From contig CAKUWY010000003.1 of NCBI GenBank assembly GCA_934699585.1, positions 1 to 64,000 on the forward strand: a DNA stretch of 64,000 nucleotides, read 5' to 3'. Position numbers and translations under genes: made by a program. Origin of the DNA: an uncultured Fibrobacter sp. (GTDB lineage: Bacteria; Fibrobacterota; Fibrobacteria; Fibrobacterales; Fibrobacteraceae). Each line of letters begins with the position of its first letter. Positions within the stretch are counted from its first letter, which is position 1. Shown here piece after piece: positions 50,949 to 60,111 of the stretch. The notes under the pieces are model-generated. The model was not told the origin of the DNA, ran no database searches, and saw only the letters and a program-made list of their open reading frames with translations.

Positions 50949-53900
50949 CTGTAGCCGTAAACACCCCGTCCCAGGTTTCGCCTTGGGCTACGGGCGGGTT
51001 TATCTTATAAGTTTCGCAGCGCTTGATATAAACGTGTGAAGGTGTGGTCTTGGAACCCGGATCCCTGTCGGGGTGGTGGGGTTCGTAGTCCAGGCATTCC
51101 GTGAACAGTTCCTCGGCGCGGTTCCAGTCCATCGCTAAGTAGGCGGTGCGGGCCTGTTCCCAGATTTCCACCAGCTTGTGTAACTGAGCTTCGTTTTCAC
51201 AGCCGGGCTTTGCCAGCAGTTCGAAGGTCTTGACGGGCTGGCTCTTGCCGATGACGCGGATGGTGTCCAGCGAGCGGTAGATGAACCGGCCTTCGTCCAG
51301 GTGCTTCTGGGTGTCTTCGCTTATCTGGATGTAGGCACCGTACTGCTTGGCGGCGCTTTCCAGGCGGGCGGCCAGGTTCACGGCGTCGCCCATCATGGTG
51401 TAGTTCTTGCGCATGGTGGAACCCATGTTTCCGGTCACGATGTCGCCGGAGTTGATACCGATTCTCATGTGCATGTCATGGACTACCTTGGGCCACTTGT
51501 TTCCTTCGCCCGCCCATTTCTTGCGGAGGGCCATGAGCTTGGTCTGCATATCTACGGCGCTGTCGCAGGCGTTCTGGGCGTGGTTGGGCAGCGGCATGGG
51601 GGCTCCGAAGAAGGCGATGATGGCATCCCCTTCGTACTTGTCCAATGTTCCCTTGTTCTCTAGCAGGGTGTCCGTCATGGCGGTGAGGTATTCGTTCAGA
51701 AGTTCCACCAGCTTGCTGGGGTCCCCGATTTTTTCGGAGAAGGTGGAGAAGCTCGCGATGTCGGTAAAGTAGGCGGTGATGTTGGACTTGGAACCGCCCA
51801 GGGTAGGCATGATTTCGTTGTTCACCATCTCGTCGATCAGTTCAGGAGAGATGTATTGCTTGAAGGCGTTACCCAAGAAGCGTTTTTCCTTGGTCTCGAA
51901 ATAGAACTGGATAATCAGGGCGATGATGTTGGTGAACAGGATGGCGAAAATCTGCTTGGACGCTCCAAGGTAGAGCCCCTGTTCAAAGTAATGGTAGGCG
52001 ATGCCCAGGTAGCCGCCCATCAGCACAAAGGAAAGCGCGATGGAAATGTAGCTCTTTACGTAGAGGCCCACCAGCAGGCAAACTAGGGCGAGCAACACCA
52101 CGATAATCTGCTGGTAGCGTTCCTGCAGGGTCACCAAAAAGTCGTCGTTCAGGATATTCTGGAGAATGGTGGCATGGGTCAGCACGCCGGGGTAGTTTTC
52201 TTCGTGGGGCGCGGTCACAAAGTCGAACAGGGCCGGGGCCGCCGAACCCAGAATGAAAATCTTGCCCTGGAAAAGTCCCGGGTCAACGCGGTTCTTGGTA
52301 ATGTCGTAATAGGACAGGTGCTGGAAAACTCTTTCCGTTTCTGCCGTGTTGTAACGGCCCTTGTAGTTGATTTGGTAATGTCCCCAGCGGTCGATAGGAA
52401 TCTGTTTCACCTTGCCGAACCGGATTTCTTTGCCTTCGCCCAGGTTGTTGATGCGTTCTTCGGAGGTGTTGATGATGTCTGTCAGCACGTCGTTGTTTAG
52501 GATGACCAGGTTTGATACCCATTTTTTCTTGGAGATGTCGTAATGGATATCCATGTCCATGGAAATATGGGTGGGCTTGTTTGGTGGAAGCCTCTGCAGT
52601 GAGTCCGCAAAATACTTGACGGTGTTCACGATGTAGGGAGTGATGACCGCCTCTTCGTCTTCTTCGCTGTCGGTAAGCACAAAACGGTTGGCGCCTTCTT
52701 CGTCCCGCTTGACTGTGATGTTTTCGGCCACCTCTTTTTCTTCGTCTTCGCCCAGGGAATCCAACATTGAAACGTCAATCTGGAAAAGGGCGTCGGAAAG
52801 TGTCTCGTTCAACATTTGGCCTTCAAAGATTTCGAAGGTGACGTTTCCTTCACTGTTCTTGGTGGCGATGATTTTTGAGGAAATGTCGATGAACTGGCTG
52901 TTTTCTTCGGGCTTCTTGGCGGCTTCCTTGATTTTTTTATGGAGCGCCTGGAACATGGGATAGCTGAACTGGGGGAAGGTGGTGTGGTAAAATCCCGAGG
53001 AATCCCTGTAGATGCCGAAGGGTTTGCCCAGGTCGATATACTTCCCCATCTTGATTTTTACGTTTTCTGGTTTTTGATGGAACAGGTGCAGAAGGCTCAT
53101 CAGGGGCATGGTGGAGTATATCTTGCTTTCGACTCCGGAATAGAGTTCGGGACTGGGGAAACGGTAAAGGAGCGACACGCGGCGGACCACGCCGTCGTCA
53201 TCGGGATAGGCGTTTACCGAACCCATCTGTGCGCCGGCGTGGGCCAGTTCCGGGAAGATGTTGTCCAGCAAATCTTTGGGCTCGATGTTTTGGGCGGAGT
53301 CCGCCTGCGACAGCTCGAAGGTGGAGCTGTAGCCGATTTCATCGGCCCGTTCGGCGGTGCTGAGGGGCCTCCACTGGGATTCGTGCTTGTAGGACTGGTA
53401 GCTGTCAAAAATGTTGCAGACGATGGTGTTCCCGCTTTCCTTGACGGCGCTCACCAGCATGGAGTCGTAATTGTAGAAGGTGCGGATGTCGCCCCCCAGG
53501 GAATCCCAGGGCGTGTCCGGGCTCAGCTTGTTCAGCATGGTGGTGACCTGCTGGGTCTTCTGTTCGCCAAAGTCAGCGTTCTTGAACAGAATATCGAAGC
53601 CGATGGCCGATGCCCCTCCGTTGCTCAGGTTCTTGACCACGTCGGCGTGGATAGAACGGTCCCAGGTGTTGTAGTTTCCCAGTTTTGCCAGGGAGGGTTC
53701 GTCAATATCCACGATAAAGATGTTTGGGTCGTAATGGCTGTTCAGGGCGTTCTTGTCGCCGGTTTCTTCGAGATTGTGGGTCTTGCCTGTCTTGACCTTG
53801 AAGAACATGTCGTAGAACAGGTATTCCAGGGATTCAGCACCGTTGCGGACTCCATCCAGTTGCGGGTTCTGCACGTTGCCCAAGAACAAAATGAGAAAGA

Positions 53901-53967
53901 CAAGGACAGAAGTGAGTCCAAAACCAATCAGGAGCTTCTTTAATTTTTTTGACAGTTTTATCTGCAT
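50941..53967 (-). CDS. CHASE2-domain class III adenylate cyclase
   Basis: A membrane signalling enzyme making a cyclic nucleotide. The protein is 1,008 aa. An N-terminal helix (about 10-30) precedes a large extracytoplasmic CHASE2 sensor (about 45-600; NIFIVDIDEPSLAKLG, SAIGFDILFKNADFG). Three to four transmembrane helices follow (about 615-710). The cyclase domain lies at about 735-920: metal Asp residues in YFTDIASFS and YEGDAIIAFFG, Lys in LDKYEGD, and YTMMGDAVNLAARLE. These favour ATP as substrate. A C-terminal tail of about 80 residues carries TPR-like helices. Divergent from ftsK. Confidence 0.92.
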   Translation of the reverse strand: MQIKLSKKLKKLLIGFGLTSVLVFLILFLGNVQNPQLDGVRNGAESLEYLFYDMFFKVKTGKTHNLEETGDKNALNSHYDPNIFIVDIDEPSLAKLGNYNTWDRSIHADVVKNLSNGGASAIGFDILFKNADFGEQKTQQVTTMLNKLSPDTPWDSLGGDIRTFYNYDSMLVSAVKESGNTIVCNIFDSYQSYKHESQWRPLSTAERADEIGYSSTFELSQADSAQNIEPKDLLDNIFPELAHAGAQMGSVNAYPDDDGVVRRVSLLYRFPSPELYSGVESKIYSTMPLMSLLHLFHQKPENVKIKMGKYIDLGKPFGIYRDSSGFYHTTFPQFSYPMFQALHKKIKEAAKKPEENSQFIDISSKIIATKNSEGNVTFEIFEGQMLNETLSDALFQIDVSMLDSLGEDEEKEVAENITVKRDEEGANRFVLTDSEEDEEAVITPYIVNTVKYFADSLQRLPPNKPTHISMDMDIHYDISKKKWVSNLVILNNDVLTDIINTSEERINNLGEGKEIRFGKVKQIPIDRWGHYQINYKGRYNTAETERVFQHLSYYDITKNRVDPGLFQGKIFILGSAAPALFDFVTAPHEENYPGVLTHATILQNILNDDFLVTLQERYQQIIVVLLALVCLLVGLYVKSYISIALSFVLMGGYLGIAYHYFEQGLYLGASKQIFAILFTNIIALIIQFYFETKEKRFLGNAFKQYISPELIDEMVNNEIMPTLGGSKSNITAYFTDIASFSTFSEKIGDPSKLVELLNEYLTAMTDTLLENKGTLDKYEGDAIIAFFGAPMPLPNHAQNACDSAVDMQTKLMALRKKWAGEGNKWPKVVHDMHMRIGINSGDIVTGNMGSTMRKNYTMMGDAVNLAARLESAAKQYGAYIQISEDTQKHLDEGRFIYRSLDTIRVIGKSQPVKTFELLAKPGCENEAQLHKLVEIWEQARTAYLAMDWNRAEELFTECLDYEPHHPDRDPGSKTTPSHVYIKRCETYKINPPVAQGETWDGVFTATEK

Positions 53968-54030
53968 ATTGTCAATAATAATAAATGGGTTTTAGTTATA
54001 TTTCCAATGCAATGGCGAAGGAGCTTTAAT

Positions 54031-56952
54031 TTGGCAACTCAAAAAAAGAAAACCGGTCGTAAAACGTCACCTGCAAAAACGGAACAGGTGGATAATTCGG
54101 AGGAACGTTCCCTGGGAGCGATGGTGGTGGGCTACGGGCTCATTGCTCTGTCTGCTATAGCCCTGCTGTCATGTATTAGCGTGGTCTATGTAGGTTCCGA
54201 AAAGGGAATCATGACCCGGTTCGGGGATTTCTTGAATTTTGCCTTCGGCAAGTTGCCCGTGATATTCATTATCCTGTCCGTGATGCTGTGGGGCTTGTTC
54301 ATCACTTTCCAGGGCCTGCGCAAGAAACTGTTCCGCGTGGCTCTCGGCCTTTCTATCGTGGGCCTGGACCTGTGCGTTCTGATGTCCATCCCCGTTCATG
54401 GCAAGGCGGGCGTTTCTGAAGATGTATTCATCATGCGTGGCGGAATCGTGGGGCGCTTTCTGGATTCCAACATCGTGGGCCCCCTCTGTGGTGACGTGCT
54501 GTTTATTCCCGTGATTGTTCTGTCCCTTGTTCTGGTGGCGGTGCTGTTCTTCTGCTTTGGCCTTCGTTTCGGGCACTTTACCACCCTGTTCCGCAAGATT
54601 CGCGGCATAAAGGAAAAAGCCCCTGCTGGTGAAGTCGATGGCGAAAGCGACGGGGAAGACTCCGACGAGACGACCACGGTTCGCAAGGGTATCACCATGG
54701 ATGGGGATACCACCATCTTCAATATTCCCGACGCCTACAGGACTAAGCACAAGGGCGTGCTGAAGCCTTTCAGTGCCCGCAAGAACTGGATGGAGCCGGT
54801 AGATACAACCGCTGCGGAAACGCCTATGGTGGACAGGGTCGTAGAAGGAACCCTTGTGGAGGGCTCCTTTGGAACGGCTGTTGAAAAGCCTGCTCCGAAA
54901 CCCCTTGGCGAAGATCCTGAAATTTTGCGTTTGGAAAAGGAACTTCGCGAGAATGGAACTCACATGAGTGCCCTTGAAATTCGCGAAATCCGGAACAAGA
55001 TTGCCGAAATACGCCGGGCCCGTGAAGAAATCAACTGGGAAAACGAACGCCAGGGGAACCTGGTGGTGAAGGGCGCTGTTCGCGGAGGCGAAAGCGAATC
55101 TGCAGACGAAACCGTCGTTGCCGAACCTGCTAGTTCGGGTGATGCCACCGTCGTGGCGGGAACTGCTCCCGACGAGGCTACTGTTGTGGCGGGTTCTGTC
55201 GAAGAAACTCAGGCAGCAACCGTGGCAGGGACGATGGTGGGCGGCGAAGAGCCTACGCTATCGGGCGACGCAGAACCGCCAGCAGAACCCGATGAAGATG
55301 AAGAGGACTTTATTCCTCAGGTGGTCTCGTCGGACGAGGTGGACCAGGACCCGAGTTATGTGCCGCCTAGTAACATCGGCACATCTTCTGGCGGCACGAC
55401 CGTCACCGGCTCTGGCGTTACCGGTATTCCACAGCCTGACCCGACGGTGCACTACGACGAATACAAGGTGCCCTCCGTAGATGAAATTCTAGACACCCAC
55501 GAGCCCCAGCCGGCGGACTATACGGTGGACGAGTTGAACGCCATCGGCAAGATGCTTGAAGAAAAGCTGGAAAACTTCAAGGTGAAAGGCAAGGTGGTGG
55601 GCTGCGAGACCGGGCCCGTCATTACCCGCTTCGAGGTGGAACCAGGTCCGGGCGTGAAGGTCTCCCAGTTCAGTGCCCTGCAAGACGACCTGGCCATGGC
55701 CCTGAAGGCGGTGTCCATACGAATCCTCGCCCCGATTCCCGGAAAGGGAGCGGTGGGTATCGAGATTCCCAACCGCAAGATGCAGACTATTTTTGGTCGC
55801 GATATTTTCGAGAGCGATGCCTTCAAGCCTTCTCCCGAAAAGATTGTCATGGCTCTTGGCAAGGACATTTCCGGCGAGCCTTTTGCCATGGATCTGGCGA
55901 AGGCTCCCCACCTGATGATTGCGGGCCAGACGGGCTCCGGTAAGTCCGTGTGCATTAATGCCCTCATGGCCAGCATGCTCTTCAGCAAGACTCCCGACGA
56001 ACTCCGCATGATCCTTGTGGACCCGAAGGCGGTGGAACTGAAGATGTACGAGAACATCCCGCACCTGCTTGCCCCTGTGATTACCAAGCCCGAAGTGGCC
56101 ATACAGGCGCTCCAGTGGCTCTGCTACGAGATGGACCGGCGTACCGAAGTCCTTGCCTCGGCGAAGGTCCGAAACATTGGCGGTTTCAATGCCAAGTTCG
56201 AGGCGGGAGAACTCCCGGATGATGTTCCTGAAGAGGATCGCGGTCACCGCATGGCCTTTATCGTGGTGATTATCGACGAGATGGCCGACTTGATGATGGT
56301 GGCCGGCAAGGAAATCGAGAAGAACGTGAGCCGCCTGGCCGCCAAGGCCCGTGCTGTTGGCATTCACCTGGTGCTTGCCACCCAGCGTCCGTCGGTGAAG
56401 GTGATTACCGGTAACATCAAGGCGAACCTACCTACACGTATCAGCTTCAAGGTGGCTTCTAACGTGGATGCCCGCACGGTGATGGACCACGCCGGCGCCG
56501 AAAAACTCCTGGGCCGTGGCGACATGCTTTACAAGGCGGTGAATGCTCCCGACCCGGTGCGCCTGCATGGGGCCTTCCTCAGCGACGAAGAAGCGGAAAA
56601 GCTGGCCGACGCCTGCTCCAACCAGAACGTGTGCTACCCGCAGCTGGAAACCTTCGAGGTTGCTGAAGAAGGCGGGGAAGGGGAGGACGGCGAAGAAAAT
56701 GCCGCTATGAGCGAGAAGAAGGACAAGCTGTTGTTTGAGGTGGCCAAGTGGGCTATCGAATGCGGCAACGGCCTTTCTACCTCTGCGGTGCAGCGCCACT
56801 TTAGCGTAGGCTACAGCCGCGCGGGCAAGATTGTGGACCAGCTGTTCGGTCTCGGCCTGTGCGCCCGCAGTACAGGCAATTCCAAGCCCCGGGCCATGCT
56901 TATTGACATGGACCAGCTCATGCAACTGGAACGCTCCGGAACGTTTAGGTAA
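54031..56952 (+). CDS. ftsK: DNA translocase FtsK
   Basis: FtsK pumps chromosomal DNA at the division septum. The protein is 973 aa from TTG 54031 (MATQKKKTGRKTSPAKTEQ), preceded by AAGGAG at 7 bases. The upstream ATG 54007 lies only 5 bases past the TATATT box and would be at or before the transcript start. Four transmembrane helices lie in about 35-185. An acidic linker (about 200-490) has ATVVAG-type repeats. The motor has IAGQTGSGKSVCINALM and VVIIDEMADLMMVAG. The gamma winged helix follows (LSTSAVQRHFSVGYSRAGKI). Divergent from the cyclase gene. Confidence 0.95.
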   Translation: MATQKKKTGRKTSPAKTEQVDNSEERSLGAMVVGYGLIALSAIALLSCISVVYVGSEKGIMTRFGDFLNFAFGKLPVIFIILSVMLWGLFITFQGLRKKLFRVALGLSIVGLDLCVLMSIPVHGKAGVSEDVFIMRGGIVGRFLDSNIVGPLCGDVLFIPVIVLSLVLVAVLFFCFGLRFGHFTTLFRKIRGIKEKAPAGEVDGESDGEDSDETTTVRKGITMDGDTTIFNIPDAYRTKHKGVLKPFSARKNWMEPVDTTAAETPMVDRVVEGTLVEGSFGTAVEKPAPKPLGEDPEILRLEKELRENGTHMSALEIREIRNKIAEIRRAREEINWENERQGNLVVKGAVRGGESESADETVVAEPASSGDATVVAGTAPDEATVVAGSVEETQAATVAGTMVGGEEPTLSGDAEPPAEPDEDEEDFIPQVVSSDEVDQDPSYVPPSNIGTSSGGTTVTGSGVTGIPQPDPTVHYDEYKVPSVDEILDTHEPQPADYTVDELNAIGKMLEEKLENFKVKGKVVGCETGPVITRFEVEPGPGVKVSQFSALQDDLAMALKAVSIRILAPIPGKGAVGIEIPNRKMQTIFGRDIFESDAFKPSPEKIVMALGKDISGEPFAMDLAKAPHLMIAGQTGSGKSVCINALMASMLFSKTPDELRMILVDPKAVELKMYENIPHLLAPVITKPEVAIQALQWLCYEMDRRTEVLASAKVRNIGGFNAKFEAGELPDDVPEEDRGHRMAFIVVIIDEMADLMMVAGKEIEKNVSRLAAKARAVGIHLVLATQRPSVKVITGNIKANLPTRISFKVASNVDARTVMDHAGAEKLLGRGDMLYKAVNAPDPVRLHGAFLSDEEAEKLADACSNQNVCYPQLETFEVAEEGGEGEDGEENAAMSEKKDKLLFEVAKWAIECGNGLSTSAVQRHFSVGYSRAGKIVDQLFGLGLCARSTGNSKPRAMLIDMDQLMQLERSGTFR

Positions 56953-57142
56953 GAGGTATGAGGGCGCTCGTTTTACTCGCTTTGAGGTATGAGGACGCTC
57001 GTTCCACTCGCTTGGAGGTCTATGGCGTCTGCGGCTATAGTTGGTCTTTTTTTCTCAAAGCGCAGCGACCTCAAAGGAGCTTTAGCTCCGACCTCACACC
57101 TCAAACCCAGTACTCTTAACCACTGTTTACTGTCCACTTCTC
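56953..57142. repeat. GAGGTATGAGG-type repeat block between ftsK and ispE
   Basis: Two direct copies of GAGGTATGAGGNCGCTCGTT...CTCGCTTTGAGG are followed by the complementary CTCAAAGCGCAGCGACCTCAA and CTCACACCTCAAA. The block could fold into a long imperfect hairpin. No gene seen. Confidence 0.6.
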
Positions 57143-58030
57143 ATGAAAGAATTCGCTCCTGCAAAAATCAACTTGTTTCTAGATGTCATTCGCAAGCGCG
57201 AAGACGGTTACCACGATTTGGGAACCCTTTTCCAGACCATCGACGTGGGCGATACGGTTTCGGCCACCCTTCGAGACGACGACAAGATTACCCTGGAATA
57301 CAGCACTCCTCAGGAATACCCCAAGGAATCGGACCTGGTTTTCAGGGCTGCGGTCTTGATGCAGGAGGCCTACCGTGTGCTGCAGGGCGTTGACCTGTAT
57401 TTGGAAAAGGTGATGCCTTTGGGAGCAGGTCTTGGCGGAGGCTCTGCCGATGCCGCAGCAACCCTCCGGTTGCTGAACCGCCTCTGGAAGTTGAATCTCC
57501 CGTACGAGGCCCTGGAAGAACTGGGCGCAAATCTCGGTGCCGACGTCCCCTTTCTGGTCAGAGGCGGCTCGGCTTTTGCCGAGGGCATCGGCGAAAAGCT
57601 AACGCCCATCGAACCGCTCCAGCTGAAAGACGGTCAGCACCTGCTCGTAGCGACCCCTCTGGACGCAGTTCCCACCAAGGACGCCTACGCCGGAGTCCCC
57701 AAGTCGGGCCCTGACCGCTGGGAAGCGTACAAGTCGGGTTTCAGGGCCGCGGCCGGTTCTAGTCCTGCAGAAAATTCGGGTTCCGCTATGGATTTCGCCC
57801 TGGAAAACGTCTTCAACAGTTTCGAGATTTCGGTATTCCCCAAGCATCCCCTGGTAGAACAGCTGAAGCAACAGATGATCCGCCTTGGGGCGACTTCTGT
57901 CCTCATGTCGGGGTCGGGAGCCTCCGTCTTTGGCGTTTTTGGGACCCAGAGCCAGGCGGAATCTGCCCAGGAATCCCTAAAACCCATTTCCAGATACCTC
58001 GCCGTGACCCGTTTTTTCCAGGGTTTTTAG
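57143..58030 (+). CDS. ispE: 4-diphosphocytidyl-2-C-methyl-D-erythritol kinase
   Basis: IspE is a GHMP kinase of the MEP isoprenoid pathway. The protein is 295 aa. APAKINLFLDV, the ATP loop PLGAGLGGGSADAAA, GADVPFLVRGGSAFAEGIGE and SGSGASVFGVFG are all present. It is followed by tRNA-Gln and L25. Confidence 0.95.
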   Translation: MKEFAPAKINLFLDVIRKREDGYHDLGTLFQTIDVGDTVSATLRDDDKITLEYSTPQEYPKESDLVFRAAVLMQEAYRVLQGVDLYLEKVMPLGAGLGGGSADAAATLRLLNRLWKLNLPYEALEELGANLGADVPFLVRGGSAFAEGIGEKLTPIEPLQLKDGQHLLVATPLDAVPTKDAYAGVPKSGPDRWEAYKSGFRAAAGSSPAENSGSAMDFALENVFNSFEISVFPKHPLVEQLKQQMIRLGATSVLMSGSGASVFGVFGTQSQAESAQESLKPISRYLAVTRFFQGF

Positions 58031-58078
58031 GCGAATCCCTTTGAATTTTGGGCGTATTTTCTATATTTGCGCCACCAT

Positions 58079-58150
58079 TGGGGTATCGTCAAGTGGTAAG
58101 ACAACGGATTTTGATTCCGTTATTCGTTGGTTCGAATCCAGCTACCCCAA
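58079..58150 (+). tRNA. tRNA-Gln (TTG)
   Basis: A full cloverleaf: acceptor TGGGGTA/TACCCCA, anticodon loop TTTTGAT (anticodon TTG), T arm TTGG-TTCGAAT-CCAG. Discriminator A; CCA not encoded. TATATT lies at 58062-58067 as a -10-like box. Confidence 0.96.
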
Positions 58151-58186
58151 TGAATTTTTTAACCATTCCAAAATTGGAGAAATACA

Positions 58187-58834
58187 ATGGAACTCACAAC
58201 GCTCAAGGCTACCTCGAGAGTGCTAGGTGCAAACCGCGAAAACAAGCGTTTGCGTAAGGCTGGTCAGATTCCGGCCGTCTATTATGGTAAGGGTACCGAG
58301 GCTTTGAACATCAGCGTCAGCGCTATCGATGTTCGCAAGGTCCTCGCTCCCGGTAAGCGTTACACCCTTCTGGACCTGGAAATTGACGGCAAGGCCGGCA
58401 ATCCTGCGGTTATCTACAACTACCAGAAGGACGCCATCTCCCAGGCTATCGAACACATCGACTTCCTGAAGATTGACGAAGCTACTCCGGTGAAGGTCCG
58501 CGTTCCTGTCAAGCTCTCCGGCCTTCCGGTGGGCGTCAAGACCCAGGGCGGTGTCATGGCTCAGGAAACTCATTACCTGATGCTCTCTGCCAAGCCCACC
58601 TGCATTCCTACGGTGCTGAACCTGGACATCTCCGACTTCGAAACCAACGTGACCTTCTACGCCAAGGACTTCAAACTCCCCGAAGGCGTGACTCTGGCTT
58701 CCGTTCCTCGCACGGTAATCTTCTCCATCTCTTCTAAGTCCAAGAAGAAGGATGCTGCCGACGCAGCCGCACCTGCCGCTGAAGCCGCTGCTCCCGCAGC
58801 CGCTGCCGCCGCTCCTGCTGCCGAAAGCAAGTAA
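58187..58834 (+). CDS. rplY: 50S ribosomal protein L25/Ctc with Ala-rich tail
   Basis: L25 binds 5S rRNA. The protein is 215 aa, the long CTC-type. The N-terminal L25 fold (LKATSRVLGANRENKRLRKA, IPAVYYGKGTE) and the C-terminal TL5 domain are clear. The last 30 residues are Ala/Pro-rich (AAAPAAEAAAPAAAAAAPAA), a low-complexity tail. GGAG precedes the ATG. It lies 36 bases after tRNA-Gln, possibly on the same transcript. Confidence 0.94.
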   Translation: MELTTLKATSRVLGANRENKRLRKAGQIPAVYYGKGTEALNISVSAIDVRKVLAPGKRYTLLDLEIDGKAGNPAVIYNYQKDAISQAIEHIDFLKIDEATPVKVRVPVKLSGLPVGVKTQGGVMAQETHYLMLSAKPTCIPTVLNLDISDFETNVTFYAKDFKLPEGVTLASVPRTVIFSISSKSKKKDAADAAAPAAEAAAPAAAAAAPAAESK

Positions 58835-58858
58835 TAGTCAAGGAAATTTTCCTTATAG

Positions 58859-58888
58859 CGCCTCCCGTTCTGCGGGAGGTGTTTTTTT
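58859..58888 (+). terminator. Rho-independent terminator after rplY
   Basis: CGCCTCCCG-ttctg-CGGGAGGTG followed by seven T. Confidence 0.92.
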
Positions 58889-59235
58889 GTTTGTCATGCC
58901 CGGCCCCGACCGGGCATCTCCTTTAACAAATCTTTCCCTCGATGTGTGTTCCCCTCGCTCGCAGATTCATTTCATTCGACTGCTCTCTTGGGAAGCACAC
59001 ATCTCGGTCAAAAAACAAGCGGTGGCTCCGGTTTTCAAGTATTTTTGTCGGTACGAATATTTACTACGGGTAAGATCCGTTACGGCAGGCGGAAACTCTT
59101 GTGACTGTTAGTCCCTGCGAGTTTCCTCCGAGAAGTTTTTCCTGTGTTATAGCCCTCTTTCTATAGTTCTCGCGTTTGCGTTTCCAAAGGCATTTATATA
59201 GATTAAACGCCAGGAAATTCTTTAAAGGGGTGAAC
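58889..59235. other. Gene-free stretch with inverted repeats
   Basis: GCATGACAA-type repeat material GCCCGGccccgaCCGGGC lies near 58899-58915. A long inverted repeat GATGTGTGTTCCC...GGGAAGCACACATC spans 58941-59003. GGAAACTC/GAGTTTCC (59091-59126) could form a hairpin. TATATAG near 59196 may be a -10 box for the lipoprotein gene. No coding region is convincing. Confidence 0.5.
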
Positions 59236-59994
59236 ATGCGTAAACTGTGTCTCGGACTTTCTTTTGCCGCTATGGCGGTGCTTGTTGCCTGTGGTGACGA
59301 CAATAGTTCGATTGCTAACGACTTGGACGAATTGTCAAGTTCCAGTGAGAATGACGTGAACGACGTGGTTACCGGTACATTTACCGACCCCCGTGACGGG
59401 CAAACCTACAGAACGGTCAAGATTGGGAACCAGACTTGGATGGCAGAGAACCTGAACTATCGATACCAGGGACCTACGGCCGACCTGGATTCCTCCAGTT
59501 TCTGCTACGATGACGACCCTGCCAACTGCGAAACGTATGGTCGCCTGTACCTGTGGAGTGCCGCCATGGACAGCGCGGGCATCATCAAGGGGAATACGGC
59601 CAACGGCTGCGGCTATAATTCGGAATGTTCTCCCAGCGGAAATGTGCGGGGCGTATGCCCCCAGGGCTGGCACCTGCCAAGCAACTGGGACGAATTTGAA
59701 ACACTGTTTGAGGCTGTCGGCGGACAAGAAGTAGCGGGTGCCATGCTCAAGTCTACGTCCGGCTGGAATAGTAATGGCGACGGTACGGATGCTTATGGTT
59801 TTTCCGCTTTCCCTGCGGGCGCCCGCAACATCGATAGCGGCTTCCGCAATTTGGGCAACAATGTCACCTTCTGGAGCTCCACTGAGATCGGTAGCAACGT
59901 GTACAGCATGTATCTGAACTACAGCTACGAGCGTGCATTCCTGGAGGACGACGGCAAGGACTTCGCGCTATCCGTCCGTTGCCTCAAGGACTAG
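59236..59994 (+). CDS. Lipoprotein with Fibrobacter succinogenes major paralogous domain
   Basis: The protein is 252 aa from ATG 59236 (MRKLCLGLSFAAMAVLVACG). A lipobox gives lipidation at Cys19. A Ser/Asp-rich linker follows. The paralogous domain runs from about 50 to the end: FTDPRDGQTYRTVKIGNQTW, MAENLNYR, CPQGWHLPSNWDEF, FWSSTEIGS and SVRCLKD. The domain is expanded in Fibrobacter and has no firmly known role; it is surface or secreted. It is the best taxonomic marker in the window. Confidence 0.93.
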   Translation: MRKLCLGLSFAAMAVLVACGDDNSSIANDLDELSSSSENDVNDVVTGTFTDPRDGQTYRTVKIGNQTWMAENLNYRYQGPTADLDSSSFCYDDDPANCETYGRLYLWSAAMDSAGIIKGNTANGCGYNSECSPSGNVRGVCPQGWHLPSNWDEFETLFEAVGGQEVAGAMLKSTSGWNSNGDGTDAYGFSAFPAGARNIDSGFRNLGNNVTFWSSTEIGSNVYSMYLNYSYERAFLEDDGKDFALSVRCLKD

Positions 59995-60111
59995 TTGTCA
60001 AAGTGCGGAAATAGCCCGTTGTGATGTTTTTAACGGTGTAAATATTGATATTTTTACAAAATATACCCCCTTAACGTTGATTTTTCTTCGGTAATAGGGT
60101 ATATTTAGGGT

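Noticed and set aside
59695..59711. Another sigma-54-like site (TGGCAC...AAGCAA)
   Set aside because: It lies within the conserved GWHLP coding region of the paralogous lipoprotein and the -12 half does not match TTGCA.
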